Origin: Fragilaria crotonensis
Lineage: Eukaryota > Bacillariophyta > Fragilariophyceae > Fragilariales > Fragilariaceae
Direction of reading: 5' to 3'
DNA length: 64,000 nucleotides
Assembly: GCA_022925895.1 (NCBI GenBank)
Contig: JAKSYS010000306.1
Coordinates: 1-64,000, forward strand
Made by a program: the position numbers and the translations under genes. The notes under the pieces were generated by a model that searched no databases, was not told the DNA's origin, and was given only the letters and a program-made list of their open reading frames with translations. The number at the start of each line of letters is the position of its first letter. The first letter of the stretch is position 1. Shown here in pieces: positions 1 through 10,866 of the stretch.

Positions 1-663
1 AATCTTGCCGCTGGTCTCAACAATTGTAAGGGGTGAAGAGGCAATAGGGTATATTGACAACATTGCTCACACTTCTAACAACACAGACGGTAATGTTGTA
101 TGACAGCTCAGCATCCTTTGTATTGAGTGTCCCTGATTGTTTCATAGTAGTGATTCACCAGTTCCGATTGGGAGCGCCTGATTGGTATTGACCTACAAAC
201 CGCAACTGCATGCGTCGACGTTTAAGAGCCACACATTCCATCCTCTACTCCTGAGCGCAAGCGCTTTGAATAAGGGAGGGTCGTTTCACAGAAAGTACAT
301 GAAATTCATTATTGTATTGAGCACTGCTTGATAAGGAATTCTAGCAAGCATTAGTACCATACCTTTGGCCAAAGAAATTCACACAACATCATCACATCAT
401 CAATTCTTGTCTACTACTATATCATCATGATTGACGCCACAAACAGGACTTTTGTGATGTTGATGTTGTTGAGCGAAAGGTCATACCAGCAAATGATATC
501 TCCGGCTGGTGGTTTCATTCTGTATATGAAAATCTGGGCATAGACAAAACAGACAACCCTGCATACTCCTATCATGCTTGCATTTTTGCTGGAACATTTC
601 TTTCTGGATAACTATGGTGGGTGTAAACATGTGCTTTGGTTCTAGGCAGTAGTAACAATCATT
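1..663. other. Intergenic, nothing recognised
   Basis: No reading frame with family resemblance, no RNA gene signature and no long repeat was seen on either strand. The stretch has ordinary AT-leaning intergenic composition. Confidence 0.5.
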
Positions 664-789
664 GCTAGTAGTGGCAATGCATTGTCCGGTTGATCCATTG
701 AATGATTGGAATTCACACCAATTGAGGCTAGTAGTGGCAATGCATTGTCCGGTTGATCCATTGAATGATTGGAATTCACACCAATTGAG
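664..789. repeat. 63-bp tandem duplication, two copies
   Basis: The segment 664-726 is repeated without interruption at 727-789 with no mismatch that I can see. The unit contains TGCATTGTCCGGTTGATCC. A reading frame runs through both copies only because 63 is a multiple of three; I do not regard it as a gene. Perfect identity suggests a recent slippage or unequal-exchange event. Confidence 0.9.
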
Positions 790-1253
790 GTGTTCTTGGG
801 TGAGCTATCAATACAAATGTTTCACACTACTACCCAGCAAGAAACAACAATGCACCAGCCAGTACCAGCCAGCATTCCACCAGGGCCCCAACATGAATTA
901 CTGATCCTTTAGATCATTCACCTGCAGTGATTGTCACAACAATGTTGTTTCTTGTCTGTTGGTGCTTGAATGCTGGTGTCATCAGTGTGAGACACTCCTG
1001 AAAGTGACTACAGGTTTAAACCATATAGATGGACGCAATTGTTGTCAAGTAGTAGCTAGACACTATTAGAATGATCCATTATTGACGTATTCGTCAACTA
1101 AGATGAATCATTTGCACCTTGAGATCTTTTCTATGCTCTATTTCCGTAGGGGTACTGTAGGTTCTTTTGAAAAGCTGGCGCGGCTCAAGAGTCACATTGA
1201 ACAGCAGATGTAATAAAATCTGTCATCGCATGTCAGAAAACCTGACAACAATT

Positions 1254-1982
1254 GCTCATTCTATTAGTATGCCAACGAAAAGGAAGGCATGCCCAAATCT
1301 TGTTGACACGGGGAAACAAAAGAAGGCAGGGAGGCCTTCAACAGAGTACACCACTCATGATGCTGTCAAGCTGGTACGTCCTTATTGAGAAAGGGTCTTC
1401 GAAGTTCACCATTTTGATTGCAAAATTGATCTGAGTTTGACACGAGATTTGCGATTTGTAAAATCTTTCTGTACTCATTTTGTACTGCTAATTTTTCGCA
1501 GGTACTCGATAATCGATTGAAATACCATTTGGCAATCAATGCCCTTGTTTGCAAGGGTCTCTGACCAAGCAACGCCTTCAGTACTTCGTTTCGCTTGAAA
1601 GAAAGGAGGAGGAGCAGAGGAGACATGGTTGTTCCAAGCGCCATCAGTACAAAGAGAAAAGGTCATGACGAGGAAGATTCCACGTTACTCACGGAGACAT
1701 CACCGCTCACAACGGCAACCAATGAATCGAAGACGAGCACAAATACTACCAACAGTTCTGAGTGCTGGAAGAGTCCACCAGTAGATCTCCGCGTCGGTAG
1801 CAGCACATTGACCAATAAAGATTGGGGCGACATTGTGAGGTGGGTCCTACCAGAGCGAAGGTGCCAGGACTCATGTGCGACTTAAAGACCAGAGATGCCA
1901 ACATTGCAAAACTGGCGAGACTGGACAACGTACATTCCGTCTACACCTCACATTTGAATGTCCACACTACTTAATACCATAG
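1254..1982 (+). pseudogene. Decayed ORF with zinc-binding C-terminus, possibly transposase-derived
   Basis: Several short frames look like remnants of one gene. The first is lysine-rich with an AT-hook-like KKAGRPS and ends at a plausible donor (GTACGT near 1376), followed by an acceptor after a pyrimidine-rich tract (TTTTTCGCAG ending at 1500), after which the frame continues briefly. A second frame (1595-1885) is Ser/Thr-rich and reads up to DWGDIVRWVLP. The frame then shifts, and 1842-1982 encodes a segment with CQHC and a later ECP, resembling the cysteine cluster at the C-terminus of some PiggyBac-like transposases. Frame changes and stops argue that it is dead. The family assignment is a guess from pattern only. 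Confidence 0.3.
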
Positions 1983-2639
1983 ATCTAGTGGTGTCGCAAG
2001 TGCTTGGACTAAAATACTCCATCTTGTTGTACAAGTATGTCACTTTTTTACTGCTTGCATTGTTGTCAGGATTAGTTTCGCCGTGTATCGTGTTACATGC
2101 ACGGTCGTCCATTTATATGGTTTAGAACCTCCGGGTACTCAAAACAGTCGAATGGACAGAACTTCCTCAATATCACACCTTTTCAGATATTCTTGATTCA
2201 GACTGTGTCTGGGAACGTTCTGCATCATTTGGTAAAGTTTGAAGGAAAACGAAAGATTTTAGTATTGCTCAATTTCGGTCGTCTATCTATATGGTTTAAA
2301 CTCGTACTGGCTCCATGAGGAGAAGAATGGTTAAAGAGGAGTGGTTTTGAAACGTTTTGCTGTACTGGAGTACAAAGTATGGGCCAGCATTCAACATTCA
2401 TATCGTCACAATAGAAATAATGGGCGGGATTAGCAAGCTCTCCCGCCTCAGGCGGATGCTCAAGGTTACGTTCGTCCGCGAGCGGTCTATTGTGCTGTGG
2501 TAGTGCAAGTGAGCATGGTGGGGTTGTGGCATCCTAGCTACTATGAGCAGGTAACGTACCCTCCATTCTTCCCACGGATGGTAGTAGCGTGTTTGCCACC
2601 TAGAGCTTCCAGGAGGCCAACAAGGCAACGGAAGGGTAG

Positions 2640-3640
2640 GCCTGGGTGGGGGTTAAGCAGGTGCAATCCAGCAGAAGAAGGAGGACCCCTGCGGACATGG
2701 CAGAGAGAGGTCGGTCACTACCACCAGTTGCGCCGGCACATGCAAATAACGGTACATCTCATCGGACCGCCAGTGCCCGAGCAACCGGATACAATCGCCA
2801 GAGTCAATGCCGGCGCAGAGTAACGCGTAACGCCATGGCGCCGCCAGCGTAGGTGAAGCGGATGGAGTCATCGGTTGGTGTGTATGCGGGATCCAAATCT
2901 ATGGAGATCGCAGCTTGGAGGTGACGAGCGATGAGATCAGATGGAAGGATATAGGAGCAGGGGGGCGTGTTGTGGACCGCATTAAGGGGTGTGGAAGCCA
3001 TGGCCCTTCGGAGTGGCGGAGCACAAGGAGGCGGTTAGCCAACAAGTGTACCGGACACAGGTGGGCATGGCCAGAGCAGTCATGGCCAACAGTCTAGTTG
3101 TTGCTGACACCGTTCTTCTGCATGCTGCCTGTTGAAGGTCAGAGTGACAAAGGTGGCGGCTAAGAGGTTACAGGCATGAAGTGTGGTCAAGAGAGCGCGA
3201 GCCAACCCAAAAGAGGAGACCGCAAGGGCCTTTGGGGTGGCATCCAGGGCGGTGTGGCGCCACTTGTGATGGGGATCATGGGGGCCCGCCCAAGCGCAAT
3301 ACCGTGTGCGTTCAGACGAGGATCAGCGGCCCTTGTAGGGCATCCTCCACTGTGCGAGCCTGGATTGATTGATGGCTGGGGGCAAGAGTGCCAGTGCGGG
3401 AGAGCGGTGTGCAAACAACTGGAGAAGAGGGACAGGATCAAGGGCAGGAAGGTGGTAGGCATCGATGCCGGCGCAGAAGACATGCTGCCATAGCTGCCAC
3501 GAGGTGGTTGCGTTGGCACTGCACTGAGCAGAGGACGATCCGCGCAAGGATGTCATCTGTTGGAGAGCGCGCTATTCACGATGGCGTTGGTTGTGGCTGG
3601 AAGGGTCTGTATGCTGCACCAGCCGAGATGTTGCCTGTGG
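2640..3640 (-). pseudogene. Degenerate tyrosine recombinase
   Basis: Read on the minus strand, scattered frames give the order of a tyrosine recombinase: an N-terminal core-binding region (around 3556-3323), a CPV-leader segment near 3060, then the catalytic half. The segment at 3001-2804 ends with a conserved AGGAMAL, and the frame then shifts near 2835. The frame at 2871-2653 continues with ALLCAGIDS and LLGHWRSDEMYRYL. That last motif has the LGH histidine and, nine residues on, the tyrosine that would be the nucleophile (codon near 2746-2748). At least two frame changes plus stops make this a pseudogene. Such recombinases occur in Crypton- and DIRS-type elements; which one cannot be decided because no linked reverse transcriptase or termini were found. 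Confidence 0.65.
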
Positions 3641-4754
3641 GTACCTTTTGGCTTGGTAGCACTTTGTGATTGAAGGAGCTGGTATCTGGAGGCCTACGGC
3701 TGCAGACCACATGGCATCCACAAAAGGATGACGTTTTGGTCCAGCTCCTGATGAGAGACAAACATGATGGCATACTAGCTAGCACCGCAAATTGGCACAG
3801 AGTGATCGCTGCTTTGTTCACGTCATGAGCGAAGTTGACCTTGTTCTCCTTGATCATGCAGTAGTAGTCCACTAGGAATGATATGTTTTGTTCAACACAA
3901 GCCAGTTGTTTGCCCTTGTCGGTGGCTATGATGGTCTGGTCATGATTTGCAGTCCGTGCAAGACCAACAATGGCTGGCAGCCAAAAGCAAGCAAGGTCAT
4001 CTGGACCGTACCCACTAAACTGGAGGCGACCACCATCTACTTTAGTCTTGAGGCGGTGATAATAGGCAAGAAGTAGTATTTGGTAGATAGGCCTCATGAC
4101 ATGCAATCTTGCGGAATTCTTGCAGGAGCACCACCGCAGCTATGCTGCTCATTCTTGCGACAATTTGCCAATCGTTTCAAACCGGCACCAGCTCGTTGAT
4201 TTTGTCTACATTTTCAAACAGCCGTAGCATGCGGTACGTCTCGCGCTTCGTGTTAGCCACACTCTTCTGTTTGCGATTTCCCTGCCATCCTTTGCCATCT
4301 TTGGAACTCGCCCTCAGGGTCCAGTGAGTGTTTGGATGGCGCCCAGTAGAGCTTCGGTGGCGCCCTCGGCCTCCGGCCTGTTCAAGATAGGGCCTTGGCT
4401 GTCATGTACCCGTACAACTCGCGGGAAGGAGCAATGGTGCAAGGTTGGGTGCAAGGCTTATGTGCATTAAAGCCACAAATTCCGGGGTATTTTTCAACCA
4501 TCATGGGAATCCGTGATTTCATTCTGCTTGATCCAGTTTACTTTGTATGTCCGTGATGTTCAAAGAGGAATCTGTTCAATGTCACATGAATATTTTGAGG
4601 TACCTTTCCTTGTTTTACATAGTAGACAGATAAAAATTCGATTTTTAAAGGATTCCCTCAATAAGGTTATGTCACAATTCCTGCAAAAATATTTAATGCA
4701 TACTGGAGACTTTAAGCTTCTGAGGATTTTCATGGTGCAAGCTGGGGTGGATAA
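3641..4754. other. Unassigned repeat-like stretch
   Basis: A 176-codon minus-strand frame (4106-3576) is open; its C-terminal end may belong to the recombinase relic next to it (it ends in a PYRPFQP-like segment), but the rest is unrecognised. Nothing on the plus strand has family resemblance. It probably belongs to the flanking element remnants. Confidence 0.35.
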
Positions 4755-4772
4755 CACTCAGCAGCAGCCATT

Positions 4773-6986
4773 GTGTTTTGTGCGCCTCTTACACCTTTTG
4801 CAGTTCATGCAGGTCGTAACCATTTGAGGACGTTGGCATACACCTCCAATCCTCCTTCAGCCTCTATGAGGCCATATAGCTCCTCATGCACTTGCTTTGA
4901 GGCCTCCCAAATTGAAGCAGGCAACACCCTTCTTCTTCCACTACAGAGCCCCAACGATCAGTACGTCATGAATCTTGACCGCCTCAAAGGTTACAGTCCA
5001 CGACAACAGCTGGATATTAATCTTACACGGATTTATCTGCAGATAACGACGTTAGCCGAGATGTCGGACCGCACATCACCAGCCAACATATCATTGTGGG
5101 CTCTACACGGCGAACGGCCTGCTGACTTCGTCTCTAAGGATGCATGGCCCCGTCAATTACCTCCGAGTAGACACCAGCAACGCCTTTGGAAACGATACAT
5201 ATCGTCTCAATTCCTGAGATATGATCGGAAATGGAGAGCAATGCCAACTCTTCTATCGCCAGGACGAGATACGCCCGATCCGGTTCAGCCAATTTATCCC
5301 CAACAATCGAGGCCGTTAATGTCGTATCTCAAAGGACTTCCGCGGAACAAGAAAAGGTTGCTGACCCACATTCAATTTCCAGAGCATGAAGATCGCATAT
5401 GGAGAGAATGTCAACGTAAACAGACACTGACCATCGCATCCGACGGCGGTCTGAAAGGTCGCCACGGGACATTCGGCTGGAGTCTCACCACTCCTCAGAA
5501 TACAATTCTGTGTGAAGGGGCGGGACCAGTAGACGGACCTTTTGACACGGCCAACTCGACTCGTTGCGAACTCGGAGGATACGCGGCAGCCCTGCTTCTG
5601 ATCTCGCTCCTTCAACGCTCTTGGGGTAAACGACATCAATGCACATTCCGATGGGTTACGGACAGTAAATCGGCGATACGCAACGTCCAGAGTCACACGC
5701 AACAAAGGCAGATCAAGGAACGACAGCCATCCAACCCGGATTATATGAGCATCATAAAGCACGAAGGCAAATTCATTCGACGAAAGATCTCGCACGTCTG
5801 GGTCAAAGGACATCAACTTGATACATCTCAAACACCAAGAGGCACACCCAAGAAAGATGTGGCACGTAACTCTCACGTGGATCACCTTGCCACATGGTAT
5901 CGAGAGCACTCACACAAACGGCAGTCCATCGAGAAAACTGATCATACTCCCGAAGCAAAGATCACCATCTCAGTCAACGGTGTCAGACTCGTATCGCAGA
6001 TTGAATCCTGCCTGCGCTTTCACATCAACGGATATCATCTCCGATCGTACGTTCAGTCCAAACACAAGTGGACAAACAGCATCTGGGATCGCATTGATGT
6101 CGAAGCTTACGGACGCTTTCATCGACGGCTCTCTCCATCAGCACAAGTGGCACAAACGAAATTCATGTTTGACCAAAGGAACACTGGAAAAGTTCGATGC
6201 CGCAACGCAAAAGTTAGCGATCCCAAACTAAGCCTATGTCCCTGCTGCAAAACACAACTCGAGACCACCCATCATGTTCTTCGATGTCGCATGAATACTG
6301 AACACGAAAATGGAATGCTTCGGTTGAGGACATCATTGTCATCGGCAGGGCCTCATCCGGTTTTTCACCTTATAACAGAGAAGGTGTTCGAATGGCTTGA
6401 GCATAGAGGCAATAGCGATGCTGCATTCCATGTGAAAGAATTTCCGGCCAAGTTTCACGACAGCATCCGTGCGGCACTGTCTGACCAACAGGAAATCGGA
6501 TGGGACAATGCCATCAAGGGATATTTGAGCGTCGAGTGGAGGAACATGGCTGAAGAAGGTCTATTCGATACAGATACTTCTCGATCCCGCCTAGGCTATC
6601 AACGCCTCCAAGTTATATTCAAGGCTTTACACATTTATCATCAGACGGTATGGAAAGCTCGGAACCACACCCTACACAACACACAGACTATGGAGATCCG
6701 CCAGATAAGAGACACAGAATTATTTGAGATCACCGATCTATACGAGAAGAGCGACAGGTTGCGCGCGGGAGATAGGCATTACTGCGAGCAGCCCTTAGAG
6801 GAGATACTGAAGAAGTCACCATCCTCTAGACGAAGATGGCTATTGTTGTTTATGAAGAGGGCTATACATAGGGCATCGACAGATGGCAAACGACAGACAC
6901 TCATGACAAGTTTTTTCAGGCCAAGTGTAACGACAGGTACAGACACGGGAACAAGAAGCGATGGACCAACGATTTCGTGCAATTAG
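4773..6986 (+). pseudogene. 5'-truncated retroelement ORF with RNase H domain
   Basis: The frame opens just after a TAA at about 4752 and the first codon of the open stretch is GTG, so this is the tail of a longer polyprotein, not a complete gene. Numbering from 4773, residues 220-372 form an RNase H fold: D224 in TIASDGG, E266 in CELGGY, D297 in WVTDSKS and D370 in SHVDHLA, with H347 in WVKGHQ. Around residue 489 is a CPCC...HH....C zinc knuckle. The region before RNase H resembles the end of a reverse transcriptase thumb, but the catalytic RT motifs are missing. The 3' half is intact for over 700 codons. 5' truncation is typical of target-primed (non-LTR) insertion. The stop codon lies inside a TTAGGG repeat (next entry). 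Confidence 0.75.
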
Positions 6987-6998
6987 GGTTAGGGTTAG
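6983..6998 (+). repeat. Short TTAGGG telomere-like repeat at retroelement 3' end
   Basis: The run is TTAGGG, TTAGGG, TTAG. The TAG stop of the retroelement ORF at 6984-6986 is part of the first unit. Diatom telomeres use TTAGGG, and some non-LTR elements end in short tandem repeats, so this may be an element tail or a relic of a telomeric target. Confidence 0.85.
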
Positions 6999-8425
6999 AT
7001 AAGTCACCGCCTCCCCGCAATATGGGCAGGCCATGACAGGGTACACACACTGGCCTTGACGAAAGACCGGCGAAGGTGCTAACCCTATAATTAGTTTATG
7101 TATAGTCATGCACTTGCTTTGTCCTAAAGCGTTGACGGTGGACGAGGATACCCATGATGAGGCGCCCCACCAGCAGCACTAACTGCAGGTGACAATGAAG
7201 CCTTACTACTTCTGTCTCAAGGTCTTGCTCAACATAACAAGAAGGGCCAAGAAGCGCTTGCAACAGGTCCTCCCATGTTGGAAACAAGGCGGTCATTGCT
7301 TTGAGGGTGGGGACGTGGGGACCCGCATGATGAAAAGCAGTCTTAGGGATCATTTCAACCACTGGGTACTGATACTATGGGAGAAGCAATGCTGTGCCCA
7401 AGCAGTCTGAATACACACCAGTTATTGAAACCTGCTGTAGTAGGGTCATCTCTAGCAGGGTTGTTCATGTAACGGATGGCTCAGTAAAAGATGGAGACTT
7501 CCCCAAACCTGTCAATACTACCCGGAATCAGGCACAGGATGGACAGTCGGTCAGCACTGAGTGCTGTGACCGTCAAGTCCCGAAGTGCTATTGGTGCTGG
7601 TTCGCCTGCTCCTCCGACATCTGTGTAAGCTGGCAAATAACCACCAGTGACTCAGTCGGGTGGAGGAATGTAACTACCACGCTCTAGGTTGTACGGTAGT
7701 ACTATTGATTGGTGGGAGGTCCCGGCCCATGCCCCGCACCTGGTCCCAGTCCCGGCCCGAATGGTTGGGCCATGTCGTTGTTGGACCATGTCGATTGCTC
7801 AGCCTTCGCCTTGTGCCAACTCAGAATGTTTAAAACGTAAAGTCGCTTATGTAGTCCTTGCCTACACTGATCGAGAGACCTGGCAAGTGGCAGGTCTGTC
7901 AACGCATTGTGCAGGCACTAATCTCATGGAAAACTGCAAACATTCGCCGAGCAATGTGTTGTGTGACGTCATTGATGACGTCACTTATCTAAGATAAACT
8001 GGACTAATATTTGGCAGACACCTCCGTCTCGCAATCGTGACATCACCTGATTTCAGCTTTGTACTTCCATTCAAACGGTGCAATATCACGCACATAGACC
8101 TCGTACCTATAGTGGAGAAGTACTTATGTTGTTGTATCCAAAGAGCTATCAACGAGTGCCAGTCAATCGACAGCCGCAGCAATCTGTTGAACCAACTGCT
8201 GTGCAGATGGTTCAAGGGCAGTAGCCTTGCTCGAAAAAGACACTCTATGACTTCGCGTTTCTACAAGGCATCACATAAACAACGCACAAAATGTCGTCAT
8301 TAATGAACGGACGCAATGCATCCACTTTTCGCACACCCAACGTCCACTGCTTGTACATACTCGGGAGTCGGGAGCCGGGAGCACTCTAGGATTTGGCTTT
8401 AAGCTCCCATCAACAATCCACCGCC
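6999..8425. other. Intergenic, upstream of the amino-acid transporter
   Basis: No coding segment with family support was found. The stretch contains a GC-rich CCCGGCCC-repeated patch at about 7725-7760 and a pair of cAMP-response-type sites (listed separately). Confidence 0.4.
7964..7983. promoter_or_regulatory. Tandem pair of CRE palindromes (TGACGTCA)
   Basis: Two perfect TGACGTCA octamers lie at 7964-7971 and 7976-7983, 12 bp apart start to start, about 440 bp upstream of the transporter ATG. This is the core site for CREB/ATF-type bZIP factors. In Phaeodactylum, TGACGT elements mediate CO2/cAMP repression of a carbonic anhydrase gene. Regulation of the downstream transporter is inferred from position only. 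Confidence 0.5.
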
Positions 8426-9904
8426 ATGTTCCTCGATGAGTCGCCGCTCTCATTGGATCTGTGGTTGCGATCCATGGGGCTGAGTTCAATCAGTTCACAA
8501 GATGCTCCTAGTGCCTCCGAAGAAATCATGGTCCCTGCCTTCGACTCGGAACAACGTCGAGGATCCGCCAGGTTCAGCAAGGCTGCTGTTATCTTAACTT
8601 TCATCGGAAGCAACGGGTCCCTGGGGATGCCGTACGCCTTCGAACGATGCGGAGTGGCTGTCACTATCATATTGATGATTGCCCTTGCTATTACGACCGA
8701 TCGAACCATGTACTTGTTTTGGATGTGTGCCCGAAAGACTGGTGCCAATACCTATGGCGGTGTGGTTCGTTCCAGCTTTGGACATCGAGTGCACTGTGTC
8801 AGTAGCGCCTTCTTATTTGTATACCTCCTTTTGATTGTATCACAAAGCATGAGGTCTGTATACACAATATTGACGACGCTTCGTCACCTTTACTTCCCGG
8901 ACACGAATATGCCTCTGATTCTCGTCTGGGTACCAATTGCGGTCGTCTGCGGGCTCACGTTCCATCCCTTGCAGCTCATGATGTACATAGGCGTCTGCAG
9001 TTTGATTGCTTTGTTTGCAATGCTCCTCTTCTTCAAGACTATAAGCCCTCACTACGAAGGACACACACATGACATTCGGCCTGACGCAGTGAACGACTCA
9101 TTTATGGGTTTCAACATGCTCTTGCTCCAATTTGCGGCATCCTATAATATTTTGTACATTCAAGCCGAGCTGAGCACTCCGACTGTGTCCCTCATGGGAG
9201 CTGTTGTGAGACAAGGCATACTGGGGGCCACTTTACTGGCTACTGCCATCGGATGCGCGGGCTATCAATTCCTTCATCGGCTTGGAAGTAGCGATGCGAT
9301 TCCACTCAATTTTCTCAACCATGCTTCCCTTACCAATAGCTATCCTGCCCTTCAAGCGGTGTCATTCTTGACTATATTCTGTGCCTCACCGCTTGTTCTG
9401 ATCCCTTGCCGGGACTACCTCTTGGACACAATCGAAACGTTCGTTTTGGACGGTCACTGTCCGAGTGATATGAGCGATTGTCAAGATGACATCGAAACAT
9501 GGACGACGCGTTCATCGACTCGAAGTGGCGGCAGCAGGAATAACCGTCCGCATAAATACCACGACTTGGCGAATGCTGATGAAGAATGTCATTTGCTTCC
9601 GTCGATAGAAGAGGACTCGCGATGCGATCTCCATATGAATCCATACGTGCGCTACGGTAGCATTGCTGCCATTTTGGTAGTGGGTCAGCTCTTGGCACGG
9701 AGCGACACGATTGTTCCATTCTTGTGGAGTCTGGTGTCTCCCACTCTGACAATGATTTTTGCCCATATCGTCCCTGCGGCATGTTACCTCGAAACTCACA
9801 AGCGTGAAACTCAAGCACACAAAACTTTCGGTCGATGGGTCATTGTTGTCTCTATTCTGCTTTGCGTTGTCTGCACTGTCGCGGCCATTCGAGATGCCCT
9901 TTAA
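8426..9904 (+). CDS. Amino acid/auxin permease (AAAP) family transporter
   Basis: A 492-residue multi-pass membrane protein, apparently intronless. The ATG at 8426 (context CCGCCATG) is chosen over upstream in-frame non-ATG codons. After a roughly 50-residue hydrophilic N-terminus the family signature RFSKAAVILTFIGSNGSLGMPYAF is seen as a first helix with a Gly-rich break (here described in pieces: FIGSNGSLGMPYAF), followed by about ten further hydrophobic segments. A hydrophilic loop rich in Asp, Ser and Arg (roughly residues 350-400) separates the last helices. AAAP/SLC32-38/36 carriers move neutral or cationic amino acids by proton or sodium coupling across plasma or vacuolar membranes. 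The substrate cannot be read from sequence. The CRE pair upstream hints at cAMP- or CO2-linked control. Confidence 0.8.
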   Translation: MFLDESPLSLDLWLRSMGLSSISSQDAPSASEEIMVPAFDSEQRRGSARFSKAAVILTFIGSNGSLGMPYAFERCGVAVTIILMIALAITTDRTMYLFWMCARKTGANTYGGVVRSSFGHRVHCVSSAFLFVYLLLIVSQSMRSVYTILTTLRHLYFPDTNMPLILVWVPIAVVCGLTFHPLQLMMYIGVCSLIALFAMLLFFKTISPHYEGHTHDIRPDAVNDSFMGFNMLLLQFAASYNILYIQAELSTPTVSLMGAVVRQGILGATLLATAIGCAGYQFLHRLGSSDAIPLNFLNHASLTNSYPALQAVSFLTIFCASPLVLIPCRDYLLDTIETFVLDGHCPSDMSDCQDDIETWTTRSSTRSGGSRNNRPHKYHDLANADEECHLLPSIEEDSRCDLHMNPYVRYGSIAAILVVGQLLARSDTIVPFLWSLVSPTLTMIFAHIVPAACYLETHKRETQAHKTFGRWVIVVSILLCVVCTVAAIRDAL

Positions 9905-10866
9905 AAAAGAACTGTCGGCTGCGGGTCACCCAAAACATACGCCTCAGTCGTCTTGTACAAACCTACAAATCACACGCAGCTTCTCTCATTGCTATTTCCA
10001 TGCACAAAAGCATTCGAGAATGATTTACTGCTACATTGCAAACAAAATGCCATGCATATACACAAAAGCCAATCGACGCATGGTCAATGTAAATTCTTAT
10101 TCTGGACACAGTGACCTCCGGAAAACGCACTGTTTTGTACTGCATTCTACAAACTTTCACTCCAAGCCTCTGCACACATACTCGGCTTGCCTATTGCGAG
10201 GATCATAAACACAGTCATTTCTCTTCATCAAGTAATACCATGTTTACCTCTGTGGTTTGTTGGACAGTTATCTCATTTGCCCCTTGTAGATTTCCCGATG
10301 TTCAAGAGCACCCATGGTGAGTAGTTTGGGCACTCATTAGGCAGAACTCCTAGCATGTACTCCCTCAGGGATGGACTTGTAGTTCTGGACTCTACCAGAC
10401 AATCTAGGCATAGTAGGAGCTTTGTGAAGATTCTCATCATCGACTTCAGGACGAGCAGGTGCCATTATAGGTGTTTGGCCACACTTGCAGTGGCAGAGAG
10501 AAATCATCATGTATCTTGTACAAGTACAAGTACCTGCATACGCGTACGCTGGCAAAGCACCTGTAGAGTTTCCATGTGATATCTATAGGGTGCAGTACGA
10601 CTGGTACGCTGGCAGTTACACAGTACGGTACTTTTAGAAATACTTCGAGTACAATTTACAGTACTGTTAGTACTACAGTAGAGTGGTAAATGGACTGTGT
10701 GACAACTTCAACTTGACGCTTCGCATTTCCTGAATCTTTTTTGAAAGTTCGCATTTCCGAAACAGATATCAATCCATTTATACTCTCATAAATTTTCTGC
10801 TAAGAAGATTCGAATCTGAAGTGAAACTTGCTCGGTGCTTCACACTCCAAAGATAACAACATAATT
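9905..10866. other. Intergenic with GTAC-rich island
   Basis: No gene was recognised. From about 10588 to 10683 the sequence is dense in GTAC, AGTACT and ACAGTAC words, the same signature seen in most intergenic regions of this window. The last 150 bp should contain the PGK promoter. Confidence 0.5.

Noticed and set aside
662-904. 80-codon ORF
   Set aside because: Generated by the 63-bp tandem duplication; the repeat unit length keeps the frame open, and there is no protein-like character.
5316-5909. 197-codon minus-strand frame
   Set aside because: Antisense to the RNase H domain of the retroelement, which has clear catalytic residues on the plus strand.
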